Program-made: the position numbers and the translations under genes
Shown: one piece after another, positions 15,796 to 25,532 of the stretch
Layout of the letters: each line of letters starts with the position of its first letter
Numbering within the stretch: position 1 is the first letter of the stretch
DNA from: an uncultured Paracoccaceae bacterium
GTDB taxonomy: Bacteria > Pseudomonadota > Alphaproteobacteria > Rhodobacterales > Rhodobacteraceae
NCBI GenBank assembly: GCA_937916485.1
Contig: CALFSV010000427.1
Location: 1-39,624 of the forward strand
DNA length: 39,624 nucleotides
Reading direction: 5' to 3'
Notes under the pieces: model-generated
Told to the model about the DNA's origin: nothing
Databases searched by the model: none
Seen by the model: only the letters and a program-made list of their open reading frames with translations

Positions 15796-17664
15796 TCAGC
15801 CCTTATCATGGAAAAAGTCATAGAGGGACTGGGCGATGTTTTCAGAGATACCGTCGACAGCCTTGAGATCGGCCAGGTTGGCCCGCGCGACCGCCTTGGC
15901 AGAGCCGAAATGGGCCAGTAGCGCGCGTTTCCGCGTGGCCCCGACGCCCGGCACATCGTCGAGCGGAGTGGCCCCAACACTCTTGGCGCGTTTGGCGCGG
16001 TGGGTACCGATCGCAAAACGGTGGGCTTCGTCCCGCAGGCGCTGCACGAAGTAGAGGATTGGATCGTTGTGCCGCAGCGCCATGGGGCGTTTGCCCGTTC
16101 TGTGGAACTCTTCCTTGCCGGCGTCCCGGTCGACGCCTTTGGCGACGCCGACCATCGGCACGTCTTCGACTCCGAGGTCCTCCAGGATCTGCTGCACCGC
16201 ACTGACCTGGCCGGCGCCGCCGTCGATCAGCAAGAGATCGGGCCATGCAGTGCCTTCCCGATCCGGATCCTCTTTCAGCAAACGCGAGAATCTGCGGGTG
16301 AGCACCTCTTTCATCATGCCGAAGTCGTCGCCGGGCGTGATCTCTGTCCCCTTGATGTTGAACTTGCGATACTGGCTTTTCTCGAACCCTTCGGCCCCTG
16401 CGACGATCATGGCCCCCACCGCATCGGTACCCATGGTATGCGAGTTGTCATAAACTTCGATGCGCCGAGGCGGCGCGTCTAGCTCAAAGACCTCAGCCAG
16501 GCCCCGCAGCAACTTGCCTTGTGTTGCTGACTCCGAAAGCCGTCGTGCCAGGCTTTCGCGGGCGTTCCGTTGGGCCCCGGAAACCAGTTCCGCCTTTTCG
16601 CCCCGTTGCGGCACGATGATCTCGACCTTGCGTCCTGCCTTCTCGGCGAGGGCCGCGGCAACAAGATCGGGATCGTCCACTCCGTGTGACAACAGCAGCA
16701 TCCGGGGTGGTTCCCGGTCGGAATAGAACTGGCCGACAAAAGCCTGCATTACCTCTGACGCATCCACGTCTTGCCCGACACGCGGGTAGTAGTCGTGATT
16801 TCCCCAGTTCTGATTGGCCCGAATGAAGAAGACCTGCACACAGGCCTGCCCTTCATCCAGATGAAGGGCGATGACATCAGCCTCGGCCACCCCGCGAGGG
16901 TTGATCCCCTGTGCGGTCTGGACCTGCGTCAGCGCCTTGATCCGGTCCCGAAGCGCGGCGGCCCGTTCAAATTCCATCGCGTCAGAGGCGGCGGACATTT
17001 GGCCAGCCAGGGTCTCTTGAATGTGGGTTGTCCGACCTTGCAGGAACTGGGCGGCGTCGTTGACCGTCGCCGCGTAGTCTTCGGCAGAGATATAGCCCAC
17101 GCAGGGGGCCGAGCACCGCTTGATCTGATAGAGCAGACACGGCCGAGTCCGGCTTTCGAACATCGCATCCGTGCAGTTTCGCAGCAGAAAAACCTTTTGC
17201 AGCTGGTTCAGCGTGCGGTTTACCGCACCCGCGCTTGCAAAGGGTCCATAGTAGTCGCCCTTTTCCTTCTTCGCCCCTCGATGCTTCTTGATCTGGGGAA
17301 AGGCATGGGTCTTGCTGACCAGGATATTGGGAAAGGACTTATCGTCCCGCAACAGTACGTTGTACTTGGGCTTGAGCTGCTTGATCAGGTTCTGTTCAAG
17401 CAGCAGCGCCTCGGTCTCTGTTCGGGTCGTCAGGAACATCATCGAGTGGGTTTCACGGATCATACGGTCGATCCGCCCTGAATGCTGACCGAGCCGAGCA
17501 TAATTTGACACACGCGCCTTTAGATTGCGCGCCTTGCCGACGTAGAGAACGCGGCTTTCGGCGTCGAGCATCCGATAGACGCCCGGAGAGGTGTCCAGCG
17601 TTCGCAGGTAAGATTGAATGCGGGCGTGGCCCGTGACGGGCTTTGGGGGCGAGGCTTCTGTCAT
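15796..17664 (-). CDS. uvrC: Excinuclease ABC subunit C
   Basis: UvrC makes both incisions in nucleotide excision repair after UvrA/UvrB mark the lesion. The 622-residue product shows, in order, the N-terminal GIY-YIG nuclease (SPGVYRML through [12 protein letters not shown]), a Cys-rich segment ([15 protein letters not shown]), the UVR UvrB-binding helix ([13 protein letters not shown]), the RNase H-like endonuclease domain with VYDNSH and LLIDGGAGQ, and C-terminal helix-hairpin-helix motifs ([18 protein letters not shown]). I chose the ATG at 17664, which matches the family start; a longer frame to 17778 has no support. Confidence 0.96.
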   Translation of the reverse strand: MTEASPPKPVTGHARIQSYLRTLDTSPGVYRMLDAESRVLYVGKARNLKARVSNYARLGQHSGRIDRMIRETHSMMFLTTRTETEALLLEQNLIKQLKPKYNVLLRDDKSFPNILVSKTHAFPQIKKHRGAKKEKGDYYGPFASAGAVNRTLNQLQKVFLLRNCTDAMFESRTRPCLLYQIKRCSAPCVGYISAEDYAATVNDAAQFLQGRTTHIQETLAGQMSAASDAMEFERAAALRDRIKALTQVQTAQGINPRGVAEADVIALHLDEGQACVQVFFIRANQNWGNHDYYPRVGQDVDASEVMQAFVGQFYSDREPPRMLLLSHGVDDPDLVAAALAEKAGRKVEIIVPQRGEKAELVSGAQRNARESLARRLSESATQGKLLRGLAEVFELDAPPRRIEVYDNSHTMGTDAVGAMIVAGAEGFEKSQYRKFNIKGTEITPGDDFGMMKEVLTRRFSRLLKEDPDREGTAWPDLLLIDGGAGQVSAVQQILEDLGVEDVPMVGVAKGVDRDAGKEEFHRTGKRPMALRHNDPILYFVQRLRDEAHRFAIGTHRAKRAKSVGATPLDDVPGVGATRKRALLAHFGSAKAVARANLADLKAVDGISENIAQSLYDFFHDKG

Positions 17665-17951
17665 GTTCCAGATATGCCGATTCTGTCTTCTGTCTGCAAT
17701 CTTGACCGGGTCAGGGCAAGGGCAAAGCTGTCCACTGAACCTGTGGATAAATCGGTGGGCAAACTCTGAACGATCCAAGATTTTCGTTGTTTTCGGCTCA
17801 CTTCACCTGATTGCCCAAAAATTAGGCGCAAATTCAACATCTTGAAATCATTTGTAAAAAAATTTCCACCCCTACAAGATTTTGAATTTGTTAAGATTTT
17901 ATGAACCTTTCGTGACCCTATCTCTGTCCGGTGGACAAGACTCAGCCTCGA
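17665..17951. promoter_or_regulatory. AT-rich spacer with DnaA box upstream of uvrC
   Basis: This gene-free 287-base stretch separates the pteridine-reductase-like gene from uvrC. It contains a perfect consensus DnaA box, TTATCCACA on the minus strand (17742-17750), and a strikingly AT-rich part from about 17800 to 17905 in an otherwise GC-rich region. The octamer AAGATTTT occurs three times (17777, 17876, 17893). It most likely holds the uvrC promoter; whether DnaA controls it cannot be decided from one box. Confidence 0.5.
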
Positions 17952-18743
17952 TCACTCAACACCCAGGACATCGGGCGTCTGCCAGGCAAGATGCTGCCCC
18001 CCGTCTACGCATAGGCACTGGCCTGTGACACCGGGCGCGTCGAGGAAGTAGCCAAGGGCGGCAGCAATGTCCGACGGGCTGGCACCGCGCCGCAAAATTG
18101 TTGCCGCCCTCTGCTGCGCAAAATGGGCTGCGCTTTGACGCGCACCTTGCAGCGTCGGTCCGGGGCCGATGGCGTTGACCCGAATTTTTGGCGCCAGTCC
18201 TTGCGCCGCTGTTTGTGTGAATGCCCAAAGACCCATCTTGGCGATGGTGTAGGACATGAATTCGGGTGTCAGTTTGCGGATCCGCTGATCGACCATATTG
18301 ACCACCAGACCCTGGGCCAGCGGTTCGCCCTCGTCGTCCGTCAAAGGGTCAGGAATGGCGGCGGCCATCGCCTGGGTCAGAACGACAGGAACCCGCAGGT
18401 TGGAGTCCATATGGCGGTCCCAGGACGTGCGCGTCATGGAGGCGATCGTGTCATATTCAAAGATCGAGGCGTTGTTGACAAGGCAGGTGATCGAGCCGCC
18501 CAGCGCCTCCATTGCACGCCCGACCAATGAGGATGAGGCCCCTTCGTCCAGCAGGTCGGCCTGAAGTGCTGTTGCCGTCTGGCCCTCTGCCAGGATAGCC
18601 TCGACCGTGCGTGCGGCGCCTTCTTCTGAACCGGCGTAGTGGACGGCAACGTCATAGCCCCGTTTGCCCAGGTAGATCGCCATAGCCTGACCCAGTCGGG
18701 CCCCAGCTCCTGTGACGAGGGCACGTTTGGTGGCAGGTTGCAT
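17952..18743 (-). CDS. Pteridine reductase-like SDR (FolM/PTR1 type)
   Basis: A 263-residue short-chain dehydrogenase with cofactor loop TGAGARLG (11-18). The catalytic set is Asp152, Tyr165 and Lys169: an aspartate sits 13 residues before the tyrosine where most SDRs have serine. That Asp-Tyr-Lys arrangement, in the context VVNMVDQ, and the Arg in the cofactor loop are hallmarks of pteridine reductase PTR1 and dihydromonapterin reductase FolM, which reduce pterins with NADPH. The ATG at 18743 has an AGAGG ribosome site and begins 13 bases after the antiporter stop codon. A different SDR substrate is possible but less likely. Confidence 0.8.
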   Translation of the reverse strand: MQPATKRALVTGAGARLGQAMAIYLGKRGYDVAVHYAGSEEGAARTVEAILAEGQTATALQADLLDEGASSSLVGRAMEALGGSITCLVNNASIFEYDTIASMTRTSWDRHMDSNLRVPVVLTQAMAAAIPDPLTDDEGEPLAQGLVVNMVDQRIRKLTPEFMSYTIAKMGLWAFTQTAAQGLAPKIRVNAIGPGPTLQGARQSAAHFAQQRAATILRRGASPSDIAAALGYFLDAPGVTGQCLCVDGGQHLAWQTPDVLGVE

Positions 18744-18756
18744 GTCGGACCTCTTC

Positions 18757-19707
18757 CTAGCTGAGCGCAATCACTGCGTAGACGACATATAGCCCGGTGA
18801 GGGCGATCCCCCAGGCCCGTGTTATGTCCTTCTTGAGAAAAACGAAGGGCACCAGAAGAAGCGAGGTCCCGAGCATCACCCAGAAATCGAACACGAGGAA
18901 TTGGCGGTCTACCGGGATTTGGCCAACAAGGCTGGCCACGCCGATGATGCCAAGCAGGTTGAACATGTTCGACCCGATGACGTTTCCAATCGCAACGTCA
19001 GCCTGCCGGCGAATGGCTGCCATGACGGTGGTGGCCAGTTCCGGCAAAGAGGTTCCGACAGCAACAAGCGTCAGACCGATAGCCGTCTCGGACATGCCGA
19101 AGGTGCGGGCAATGTTAACGGCCCCTTCCACCAGCAGATCAGCGCCAAGCGGCAGACCCACCAGGCCTAGGCCGAGGAACAGGATGATCTTCCACCACGG
19201 CAGGTCAGGGTCGGCCCCTTCAACTTCGTCTTCGGCCAGTGCGGCCTCGGCTGCCTTCTTGCGGTGTTTCAATGTCTCGTTCGCCGCATGCAGCAACATG
19301 GCCGCAAGGGCGGCCAGCAGGATCAGGCCGGACCACCATGTCAACGCCCCAAAGGAGGCCAGCACGATGAACAACACCGAGGCGGCGATCATCTGCATAT
19401 AGCATGACCGGGTGTCGATATGGCTGGTGTGCATGGTAGCTATCAGGGCCGGCACCCCCAGCACCAAAAGGACGTTGGCGGTATTGGAGCCGACAACGTT
19501 GCCCAGCGCGAGGCCGGGCACCCCGTCAAGGATCGCATTGACCGACACAAGAAGCTCGGGCGCCGAGGTGCCAAAGGCCACGATCGTCAGCGACACGATC
19601 AGCGCCGGCACACCAAGGCGCAAGGAAAGGTTCACGGCCCCTTTCACAAGGGCATCCCCGGCCAGAAGCAGGATCAGCAGGCCAAGGCCCACATAAAGCC
19701 AATCCAT
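18757..19707 (-). CDS. Sodium/calcium antiporter, YrbG type
   Basis: The 316-residue inner-membrane protein has two inverted alpha repeats, the first with GTSAPELLVSVNA and GNVVGSNTANVLLVLG, the second with GTSLPELATTVMA and GNVIGSNMFNLLGIIG. These hold the ion-binding acidic residues of the Ca2+/cation antiporter superfamily. About ten membrane helices are visible, with a charged loop (KHRKKAAEAALAEDEVEGA) between the halves. I chose the ATG at 19707, one base overlapping the stop of the small gene upstream (TGATG) and preceded by AAAGGA. Confidence 0.93.
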   Translation of the reverse strand: MDWLYVGLGLLILLLAGDALVKGAVNLSLRLGVPALIVSLTIVAFGTSAPELLVSVNAILDGVPGLALGNVVGSNTANVLLVLGVPALIATMHTSHIDTRSCYMQMIAASVLFIVLASFGALTWWSGLILLAALAAMLLHAANETLKHRKKAAEAALAEDEVEGADPDLPWWKIILFLGLGLVGLPLGADLLVEGAVNIARTFGMSETAIGLTLVAVGTSLPELATTVMAAIRRQADVAIGNVIGSNMFNLLGIIGVASLVGQIPVDRQFLVFDFWVMLGTSLLLVPFVFLKKDITRAWGIALTGLYVVYAVIALS

Positions 19708-19874
19708 CAGCGGCGATCCTTTCCGCAGGCGCAGGGCCCTTTGCCAATACGGTATCGCCCGCAGGACTTGCACTTGGCAGAGGCGATGAGGTCCTGCCCG
19801 GGAAAGCGCAGCTTTCCGAACATGCCCAGCACAGCCATGCCAATCAGAAACAATAGGATGACTTTGATTGCCAT
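19707..19874 (-). CDS. Small membrane protein with cysteine motif
   Basis: A 55-residue product with one N-terminal membrane helix (IKVILLFLIGMAVLGMF) followed by a basic tail carrying CKSCGRYRIGKGPCAC, a CxxC...CxC arrangement able to bind zinc. It sits between the SohB-like peptidase (4-base gap) and the antiporter (1-base overlap), so it is translated from the same message. I know no function; a partner or adaptor of the membrane peptidase is a guess. No clear Shine-Dalgarno sequence is present, consistent with coupling. Confidence 0.75.
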   Translation of the reverse strand: MAIKVILLFLIGMAVLGMFGKLRFPGQDLIASAKCKSCGRYRIGKGPCACGKDRR

Positions 19875-19878
19875 GTGA

Positions 19879-20673
19879 TCAGAGGCCAAACCGGGCGAAG
19901 GCTGCCCAATCCTCGATCTCGGCCAGGGCATCACCAACAAAGGCCGCTCCGAAACGGCTTAGCGGGGACCGGCGAACGCCGTACCTGCGAAAGCGGACCT
20001 TCTTGCCGAACCGGTCCTTCATAATGGGGACCAAATGGCCGATGCCATCGGCCAGCCCTTCGGCCACCGCCTTGTCCCCGATCCAGACCTCGCCTGTAAA
20101 ATACTCCGGGTTGTCCTTCAGCTTGGTCCCTCGCCGCGCCTTTACGTGATCAATAAAGTAGGCGTGCAGGTCAGACAGCCAGCCTTCGAGGCGGGCGACA
20201 TCTTCAGGCTTTTCGGGGCGGAACGGGTCCAGCATGGACTTGGACTTGCCCGCCGTATGCACCCGGCGCTCGACGCCATAGTTGCCGATCAGCTCGTGCA
20301 GACCAAACCCGGCAGAGATGACGCCGATGGAGCCAACGATCGAACCACGATCCACGTAGATCTCGTCCGCCGCGCAGGCCAGCCAATAGCCGCCTGACGC
20401 CGCAACATCCTCAACAAAGGCAAAAACAGGGATCTTTTTCTCTTCGGACAGGCGGCGGATACGGGCCGCGATCAAAGAGGACTGCACCGCCGATCCGCCA
20501 GGAGAGTTGATCTGAAGCGCGATTGCCTTGGGCTTACCCTTCGAAAAAGCCCGTTCAATCACCGGGGCAAGGGATACATCGTCCAGGCCGCGACTGCCGT
20601 TGGCAATCGCCCCCTGAAGGCGAATAACCGCAACAAAGGGGGCGGCCGTAAGAAACTGGGGCAATCTGTTCAT
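19879..20673 (-). CDS. S49 family peptidase, SohB/SppA-like
   Basis: A 264-residue serine peptidase of the signal peptide peptidase A class, which cleaves peptides in or near the membrane. The conserved INSPGGSAVQS segment at about 56-66, the nucleophile Ser93 in DVAASGGYWLA, the GSIVGSIGVI block and a lysine in AGKSKS (143 or 145) give the Ser-Lys dyad. It is short, a single-domain half-size form without a strong membrane anchor. The ATG at 20673 yields MNRLPQFLTA; a longer frame to 20709 is unlikely. First gene of the run leading to the antiporter. Confidence 0.92.
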   Translation of the reverse strand: MNRLPQFLTAAPFVAVIRLQGAIANGSRGLDDVSLAPVIERAFSKGKPKAIALQINSPGGSAVQSSLIAARIRRLSEEKKIPVFAFVEDVAASGGYWLACAADEIYVDRGSIVGSIGVISAGFGLHELIGNYGVERRVHTAGKSKSMLDPFRPEKPEDVARLEGWLSDLHAYFIDHVKARRGTKLKDNPEYFTGEVWIGDKAVAEGLADGIGHLVPIMKDRFGKKVRFRRYGVRRSPLSRFGAAFVGDALAEIEDWAAFARFGL

Positions 20674-20745
20674 GCAAGTGGATGTAGGCCGCGTCACGTC
20701 AAGGAACAAGACGGCGGCCCAGCTTTCCCGTGTGCCGTGGCCCGG

Positions 20746-21507
20746 TTACTGCCGAATTCGCCATCCCGTCCGGAAAATCAGCCAGATCGCCCCGACACAG
20801 AGTCCTGTAAACAGGGCAATTGCCATCAGCGACAACCCGATCGGGACATCCGCCATCCCAAAGAATGACCAGCGAAAGCCCGAGATCAGATAGAGGACCG
20901 GGTTGAAATGGGTGATCGCCTGCCAGATCGGGGGCAACATGGTAACCGAGTAGAAGGACCCTCCTAGAAAGACGAGGGGCGTGATGATCAGCAGCGGGAT
21001 CAACTGCAACTGTTCAAAGTTGCGCGCCCAAATCCCGATGATGAACCCCAAAAGGGCAAAGCTGACGCAGGTCATCACCAGAAAGGCCACCATTGCCAAC
21101 GGATGCGCGATATGCAGATCAACAAAGAGGGCTGCCGTAGCGAGGATGACCGTCCCGATGAAGAGTGCTTTTGTCGCCGCCGCCCCGACATATCCGATTG
21201 TGATTTCAAGGAAGTTCACCGGCGCCGACAAGAGCTCGTAGATCGTGCCGATGAACTTGGGAAAGTAGATCGCGAATGAGGCGTTGGACGTTGCCTGTGT
21301 CATCACCGAAAGCATGATCAGGCCCGGGACAATGAAAGTCCCGTAGCTGACGCCTTCGACGGTATCGATCCGGCTGCCGATGGCCGCCCCGAAAACCACG
21401 AAGTACAGCGAAGTAGAGATGACGGGCGAGATAAAGCTTTGCAGAAGTGTGCGGAAAAACCGCTTCATCTCGTAGATGTAGATCGCTCGGATTGCCTGAG
21501 TGTTCAC
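20746..21507 (-). CDS. ABC-2 type transporter permease
   Basis: The 253-residue inner-membrane protein has six hydrophobic helices in the ABC-2 pattern, with a first helix after [20 protein letters not shown] and the family segment [17 protein letters not shown]. It resembles YadH. The start is a GTG at 21507 that overlaps the stop codon of the ATPase gene (GTGA). Together they form a two-gene exporter; the substrate cannot be inferred. Confidence 0.92.
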   Translation of the reverse strand: MNTQAIRAIYIYEMKRFFRTLLQSFISPVISTSLYFVVFGAAIGSRIDTVEGVSYGTFIVPGLIMLSVMTQATSNASFAIYFPKFIGTIYELLSAPVNFLEITIGYVGAAATKALFIGTVILATAALFVDLHIAHPLAMVAFLVMTCVSFALLGFIIGIWARNFEQLQLIPLLIITPLVFLGGSFYSVTMLPPIWQAITHFNPVLYLISGFRWSFFGMADVPIGLSLMAIALFTGLCVGAIWLIFRTGWRIRQ

Positions 21508-22430
21508 GCGTTTTCCTTCACAAGACCAACAAAGATGTCTTCCAGACTGCTTTGACTGGTGGACAGGTCCGTCATGTGCAGCCCCACCCTTTGTAGATCG
21601 TTCAAAAGGGTGGTGATCCCCGTCCTTTCAGCCCGGGTGTCGTAGGTGTAGATCAGGGCGTGACCGTCCGGCGTCACCTCAAGGCCCCGCCCAGCCAGAT
21701 CAGGGGGCAAAGTGTCCAAAGGGTCAAAAAGGTCGATGCGAAGCTGCTTTTTGCCCAGTTGGGCCATCAGTTCGGCCTTGTCCTGCACCAGCAGGATTTC
21801 GCCTTTTGCAATCACGCCAACCCGGTCGGCAATGGCTTCGGCCTCTTCGATGTAATGGGTGGTCAGGATGATTGTCACGCCAGAGGCCCGCAGATCCTCG
21901 ACCACGTTCCACATATCCTTGCGCAGTTCGACGTCGACACCAGCTGTCGGCTCGTCAAGGAACAGAACCATGGGTTCGTGGGACAGGGCCTTTGCAATCA
22001 GGACCCGGCGCTTCATTCCACCGGACAGCGTCACGATCCGGCTGTCCTTCTTGTCCCACAAAGACAACTGACGCAGGACCTTTTCGATATGGGCATCGTC
22101 CCGGGCCTTGCCGAAAAGACCGCGCGACAAGCGGCAGGTGTTGAGCGGCGTTTCAAAGGGCTCGAGCGTGATCTCTTGCGGGACAAGGCCGATCAGGCTT
22201 CGGGCCGCCCGATACTGAGTGAGGACATCATGCCCGCCAACGGTGACCGTCCCCGAGGTAGGATGAACGATGCCGCAGATGGTTGAGATCAAGGTGGTCT
22301 TGCCCGCACCATTCGGCCCGAGAAGGGCAATGATCTCACCCTCAGCAATATCCAGGTTGACGCCCTTGAGGGCCTGGAAGCCGGTCTTGTAAGTTTTCAC
22401 CAGGTTCCGGACCGATACGATGGGGGACAT
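21504..22430 (-). CDS. ABC transporter ATP-binding protein
   Basis: The 308-residue ATPase has Walker [10 protein letters not shown] at 38-46, the Q-loop in GLVPQEI, the signature TLSGGMKRR, Walker [13 protein letters not shown] and the H-loop in TTHYIEEAE. The C-terminal extension of about 80 residues is typical for YadG-like partners of ABC-2 permeases. The ATG at 22430, preceded by GGAG, gives the natural [15 protein letters not shown] start; the longer frame upstream lacks family support. It drives the permease encoded by the overlapping next gene. Confidence 0.94.
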   Translation of the reverse strand: MSPIVSVRNLVKTYKTGFQALKGVNLDIAEGEIIALLGPNGAGKTTLISTICGIVHPTSGTVTVGGHDVLTQYRAARSLIGLVPQEITLEPFETPLNTCRLSRGLFGKARDDAHIEKVLRQLSLWDKKDSRIVTLSGGMKRRVLIAKALSHEPMVLFLDEPTAGVDVELRKDMWNVVEDLRASGVTIILTTHYIEEAEAIADRVGVIAKGEILLVQDKAELMAQLGKKQLRIDLFDPLDTLPPDLAGRGLEVTPDGHALIYTYDTRAERTGITTLLNDLQRVGLHMTDLSTSQSSLEDIFVGLVKENA

Positions 22431-22611
22431 GAAGCGTTCTCCGAATTGGTTGGCTTCGCTGATAGACCCGTTGCACCCGAAGGCCAAGGGCAGGCGACGT
22501 GCCGTTATGCCGGTGGATTTGTGGAAGATTGCGGGATGGCCTTTCTGCCCTCCCTTCTGTTCCTGTTTGGGTTGCAGGGATTTCGCCAATCGACGTCTCT
22601 GTCCGCAAAGA

Positions 22612-22625
22612 CGACACTTGTGTCG
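22612..22625. promoter_or_regulatory. Short palindrome upstream of first flavoenzyme gene
   Basis: CGACAC and GTGTCG, separated by TT, form a near-perfect 14-base dyad 71 bases before the start of the flavoenzyme. Its GACAC/GTGTC arms equal the outer arms of the palindrome between tetR and mttB, although the spacing differs, so a shared regulator is conceivable. Confidence 0.35.
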
Positions 22626-22696
22626 GATTTGGGATGACGGCAGTGCACGGTGGCGATAGGATTTGACGAAACGCCCCTTGATCCAGGTCCGATCCC

Positions 22697-24721
22697 ATGT
22701 CGAACGACCCTCTTCTGCAGCCCTTCCAGCTCAAGCATCTGACCCTCAAGAATCGGATCATGACGACAAGCCATGAACCGGCCTACCCCGAGGACGGGAT
22801 GCCAAAAGACCGCTACCGGGCCTATCACGTCGAACGGGCCAAGGCGGGGGTAGCCCTGACGATGACGGCAGGCTCTGCCGCTGTGTCGCGGGATTCGCCA
22901 CCCGTCTTCAACAACGTGCTGGCCTGGCGGGACGACGTTGTCGGCTGGATGAAGAAGCTGGCCGACGAATGCCACGATCATGAGTGCGCGGTGATGATTC
23001 AGCTCACGCACCTTGGCCGCCGCACGCAATGGAACAAGGGCGACTGGCTGCCGGTCGTCTCGGCCGGTCCGTTCCGCGAACCGTCCCACCGGGCCTTTCC
23101 CAAAGTGATCGAAGAGCATGAGATCGAGCGGATCATAAAGGACTACGCCAACGCGGCGGAACGGATGCAGGCCGCCGGCCTCGATGGGGTAGAGTTTGAA
23201 TGCTACGGCCACCTCATGGACCAGTTCATGTCGCCGCTGACCAATACGCTCGACGCCCCCTGGGGCGGTGATCTGGAAAACCGGATGCGCTTTCCCTTGG
23301 CCGTCTATCGGGCCTGCCGGGATCGGGTCGGCGAAGGTTTTCTGCTGGGGATGCGCTACGAGGCGGACGAGGCCGCGCCGGGCGGCATCACTGTCGATGA
23401 GGGCATCACCATCGGGCAGCGTTTCAAGGCCGAAGGCGTTGATTTCGTCAACATCATCCGGGGCCAGATTCACACCGACGCCGCCCTGACGGATGTCATT
23501 CCAGTGCAGGGCATGGCGGCCTCGCCCCATCTGGATTTCGCCGGGCGGATGCGGGCCGAGGTCGGCATGCCGACCTTTCACGCCGCCCGCATTCCTGATG
23601 TGGCGACGGCCCGACATGCTATCGCATCGGGCAAGCTGGACATGGTCGGGATGACGCGGGCGCATATGGCCGATCCCCATATCGTGCGCAAAATCATCGA
23701 AGGGCGTGAGGACGACATCCGGCCCTGCGTCGGGGCCACCTATTGCCTCGACCGTATCTACCAGGCGGGCGACGCCCTGTGCATCCACAACGCGGCAACG
23801 GGCCGCGAACTGACGATGCCGCATGATATTCCGCCCGCCGACCGTGCCCGCAAGGTCGTCATCGTCGGCGCAGGCCCCGGCGGGCTGGAGGCGGCGCGCG
23901 TTGCAGCCGAGCGCGGGCACTCGGTCGTGGTGTTCGAGGCCGCCCCCGATCCGGGCGGACAAGTCCGGCTGACAGCCCAGAACCACCGCCGGCGCGAGAT
24001 GATCGGGATCATCGACTGGCGGATGGCCCAATGCGCCGCCCGCGATGTGGAGTTCCGGTTCAATACCTTGGCCGAGGCCCCCGACATTCTGGCAGAGGCC
24101 CCCGACGTCGTCATCATCGCCACGGGTGGCCTGCCCAACACCCATATCCTCGAAGCGGGCAACGATCTGGTCGTGTCGACCTGGGACATCATTTCGGGCG
24201 ATGTAAAACCGGGGGCGAATGTCCTGCTTTATGACGATGCGGGCGACCATTCAGCGCTGCAAGCGGCGGAAACCATCGCCAACACCGGCGCCCATGTCGA
24301 AGTCATGACCCCGGACCGGACCTTTGCACCTGATGTCATGGCGATGAACCTTGTCCCCTATATGCGCAATCTTCAGGACAAGGATGTCCGGTTTACCGTG
24401 ACCTGGCGGCTGATGGCGGCCGAGAAGGAGGGCAACCAGCTTAAGGCCGTGATCGGAACCGACTATTCCAAGCATCGGGAAGAGCGGCACTTTGACCAGA
24501 TCGTGGTCAACCACGGGACCTTGCCGCTAGACGACCTGTATTTTGAGCTAAAGCCACAGTCCCTCAACAAGGGCGAGATGGATCAGACGTCCCTGATCGA
24601 AGGCAAGCCGCAGCCCTGGGCGGGCGACGGGTTTGAGCTGTACCGGATCGGCGATGCGGTGGCAGGTCGCAACACCCATGCAGCGATCTACGAGGCCCTT
24701 CGGCTGATGAAGGAGGTCTGA
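22697..24721 (+). CDS. FMN/NAD(P) oxidoreductase of TMADH/StcD class
   Basis: A 674-residue two-part enzyme: an N-terminal FMN-binding old-yellow-enzyme barrel (about 1-340) and a C-terminal dinucleotide-binding half beginning [15 protein letters not shown] at about 386. Family members oxidatively demethylate N-methylated amines (trimethylamine, dimethylglycine, N-methylproline) or reduce enoyl-CoA. The opening [22 protein letters not shown] and the [19 protein letters not shown] segment fit the N-methylproline demethylase StcD-like group, by recollection. The iron-sulfur region has Cys344, Cys350 and Cys362, but one of the usual four cysteines is missing. Divergent from the ABC ATPase; convergent with tetR across a palindromic repeat. 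Confidence 0.85.
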   Translation: MSNDPLLQPFQLKHLTLKNRIMTTSHEPAYPEDGMPKDRYRAYHVERAKAGVALTMTAGSAAVSRDSPPVFNNVLAWRDDVVGWMKKLADECHDHECAVMIQLTHLGRRTQWNKGDWLPVVSAGPFREPSHRAFPKVIEEHEIERIIKDYANAAERMQAAGLDGVEFECYGHLMDQFMSPLTNTLDAPWGGDLENRMRFPLAVYRACRDRVGEGFLLGMRYEADEAAPGGITVDEGITIGQRFKAEGVDFVNIIRGQIHTDAALTDVIPVQGMAASPHLDFAGRMRAEVGMPTFHAARIPDVATARHAIASGKLDMVGMTRAHMADPHIVRKIIEGREDDIRPCVGATYCLDRIYQAGDALCIHNAATGRELTMPHDIPPADRARKVVIVGAGPGGLEAARVAAERGHSVVVFEAAPDPGGQVRLTAQNHRRREMIGIIDWRMAQCAARDVEFRFNTLAEAPDILAEAPDVVIIATGGLPNTHILEAGNDLVVSTWDIISGDVKPGANVLLYDDAGDHSALQAAETIANTGAHVEVMTPDRTFAPDVMAMNLVPYMRNLQDKDVRFTVTWRLMAAEKEGNQLKAVIGTDYSKHREERHFDQIVVNHGTLPLDDLYFELKPQSLNKGEMDQTSLIEGKPQPWAGDGFELYRIGDAVAGRNTHAAIYEALRLMKEV

Positions 24722-24722
24722 G

Positions 24723-24748
24723 GTAAGGTGGGTCCGGACCCACCTTAC
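24723..24748. terminator. Perfect 26-base palindromic repeat after flavoenzyme
   Basis: GTAAGGTGGGTCC is followed immediately by its complement GGACCCACCTTAC, a perfect palindrome starting 2 bases after the stop codon. It lies between convergent genes and can end transcription both ways (a short T-rich stretch follows). The same AAGGTGGGT...ACCCACC core recurs after the second flavoenzyme gene, so this is a repetitive element of REP style. Confidence 0.75.
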
Positions 24749-24802
24749 TTTAACGTTCCGCTGGGAGTTGCGGTCGTCACAGGGCCTGATCCAGCGCGAC
24801 GA

Positions 24803-25486
24803 TCAAAGGTCCCGCTGGCCGTCACCTTCGCCCAGCACATGAGCCGCACCAAAGCCATGTCGCGCCGAGAACCGGGCCACCTCTGCCTCGGTCGGAGAGA
24901 TGCCGGTGAATGTCTCAATATAAAGCGGCATCCGCTGAATCCGAAGCTCAACCGGTTCGACCACCATCATCGAGATATAGCCGATCTGGGTATAGTAGAC
25001 GGCATAGGCTCGCACCCTTGCCTGCTCTTCGCCAAAGCCATGGCGGGCAAACATGGCGGCGATTGCCTCAATCCGCTGCTGGTCGACCTCTTCCAGTATT
25101 GCCTTGAGCGCAGGGTCGCCCAGCGCCCATGTGCGGATGGCAAAGTCGAAACGGGCATCGAACAGGTCTGGGCGTAGCCAGCAATCAAACAGGTTGAACA
25201 AGGCCTCTGGCATGCTTTCGGCATAGGCTTCGGTCTGGGCGATGAGGTTTCCGGTGTTCTTGGCCTTCCAGCGGGCGATAAGCGCATCGAGTAGCGCCTC
25301 GCGGCTGTCAAAATGGCCATAGAACGAGGTGCGCGACATGCCCAGCGATTCCGCCAGGGGCATGACCTTGACGGCATCCACGCCGCCTTCGATCAAAAGG
25401 GAATAGGCTGCATCGAGCCAGAGGTCTTCGGACCCTCGCCACCCTGTTTGTCGCCCTGTTCTTTGACCGGTCGGTTTGCCGTCCAT
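24803..25486 (-). CDS. TetR family transcriptional regulator
   Basis: The 227-residue protein has an N-terminal helix-turn-helix (LLIEGGVDAVKVMPLAESLGMSRTSFYGHFDSREAL, about residues 30-65) and a helical ligand domain. It ends opposite the first flavoenzyme gene and is divergent from mttB, so it probably controls mttB and its own gene through the palindrome between them. The ATG at 25486 is preceded by AGGGG. A likely promoter is TTGACG at 25546-25541 and GATATT at 25523-25518 with a 17-base spacer on the minus strand. The ligand is unknown, perhaps the amine substrate. Confidence 0.92.
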   Translation of the reverse strand: MDGKPTGQRTGRQTGWRGSEDLWLDAAYSLLIEGGVDAVKVMPLAESLGMSRTSFYGHFDSREALLDALIARWKAKNTGNLIAQTEAYAESMPEALFNLFDCWLRPDLFDARFDFAIRTWALGDPALKAILEEVDQQRIEAIAAMFARHGFGEEQARVRAYAVYYTQIGYISMMVVEPVELRIQRMPLYIETFTGISPTEAEVARFSARHGFGAAHVLGEGDGQRDL

Positions 25487-25532
25487 GACCGTCCCCTGAT
25501 GGCACGCCTCTATGTGCAATATCAAAGCATCC

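Noticed and set aside
17742..17902. Chromosomal replication origin
   Set aside because: Only one consensus DnaA box is visible and none of the usual origin neighbours (dnaA, hemE, parA/parB, rpmH) lies nearby, so I keep it as a regulatory curiosity.
22505..24250. Long open frame (581 codons) opposite the first flavoenzyme gene
   Set aside because: High GC third positions keep the antisense frame open; the product has no domain and the plus-strand gene is convincingly conserved.
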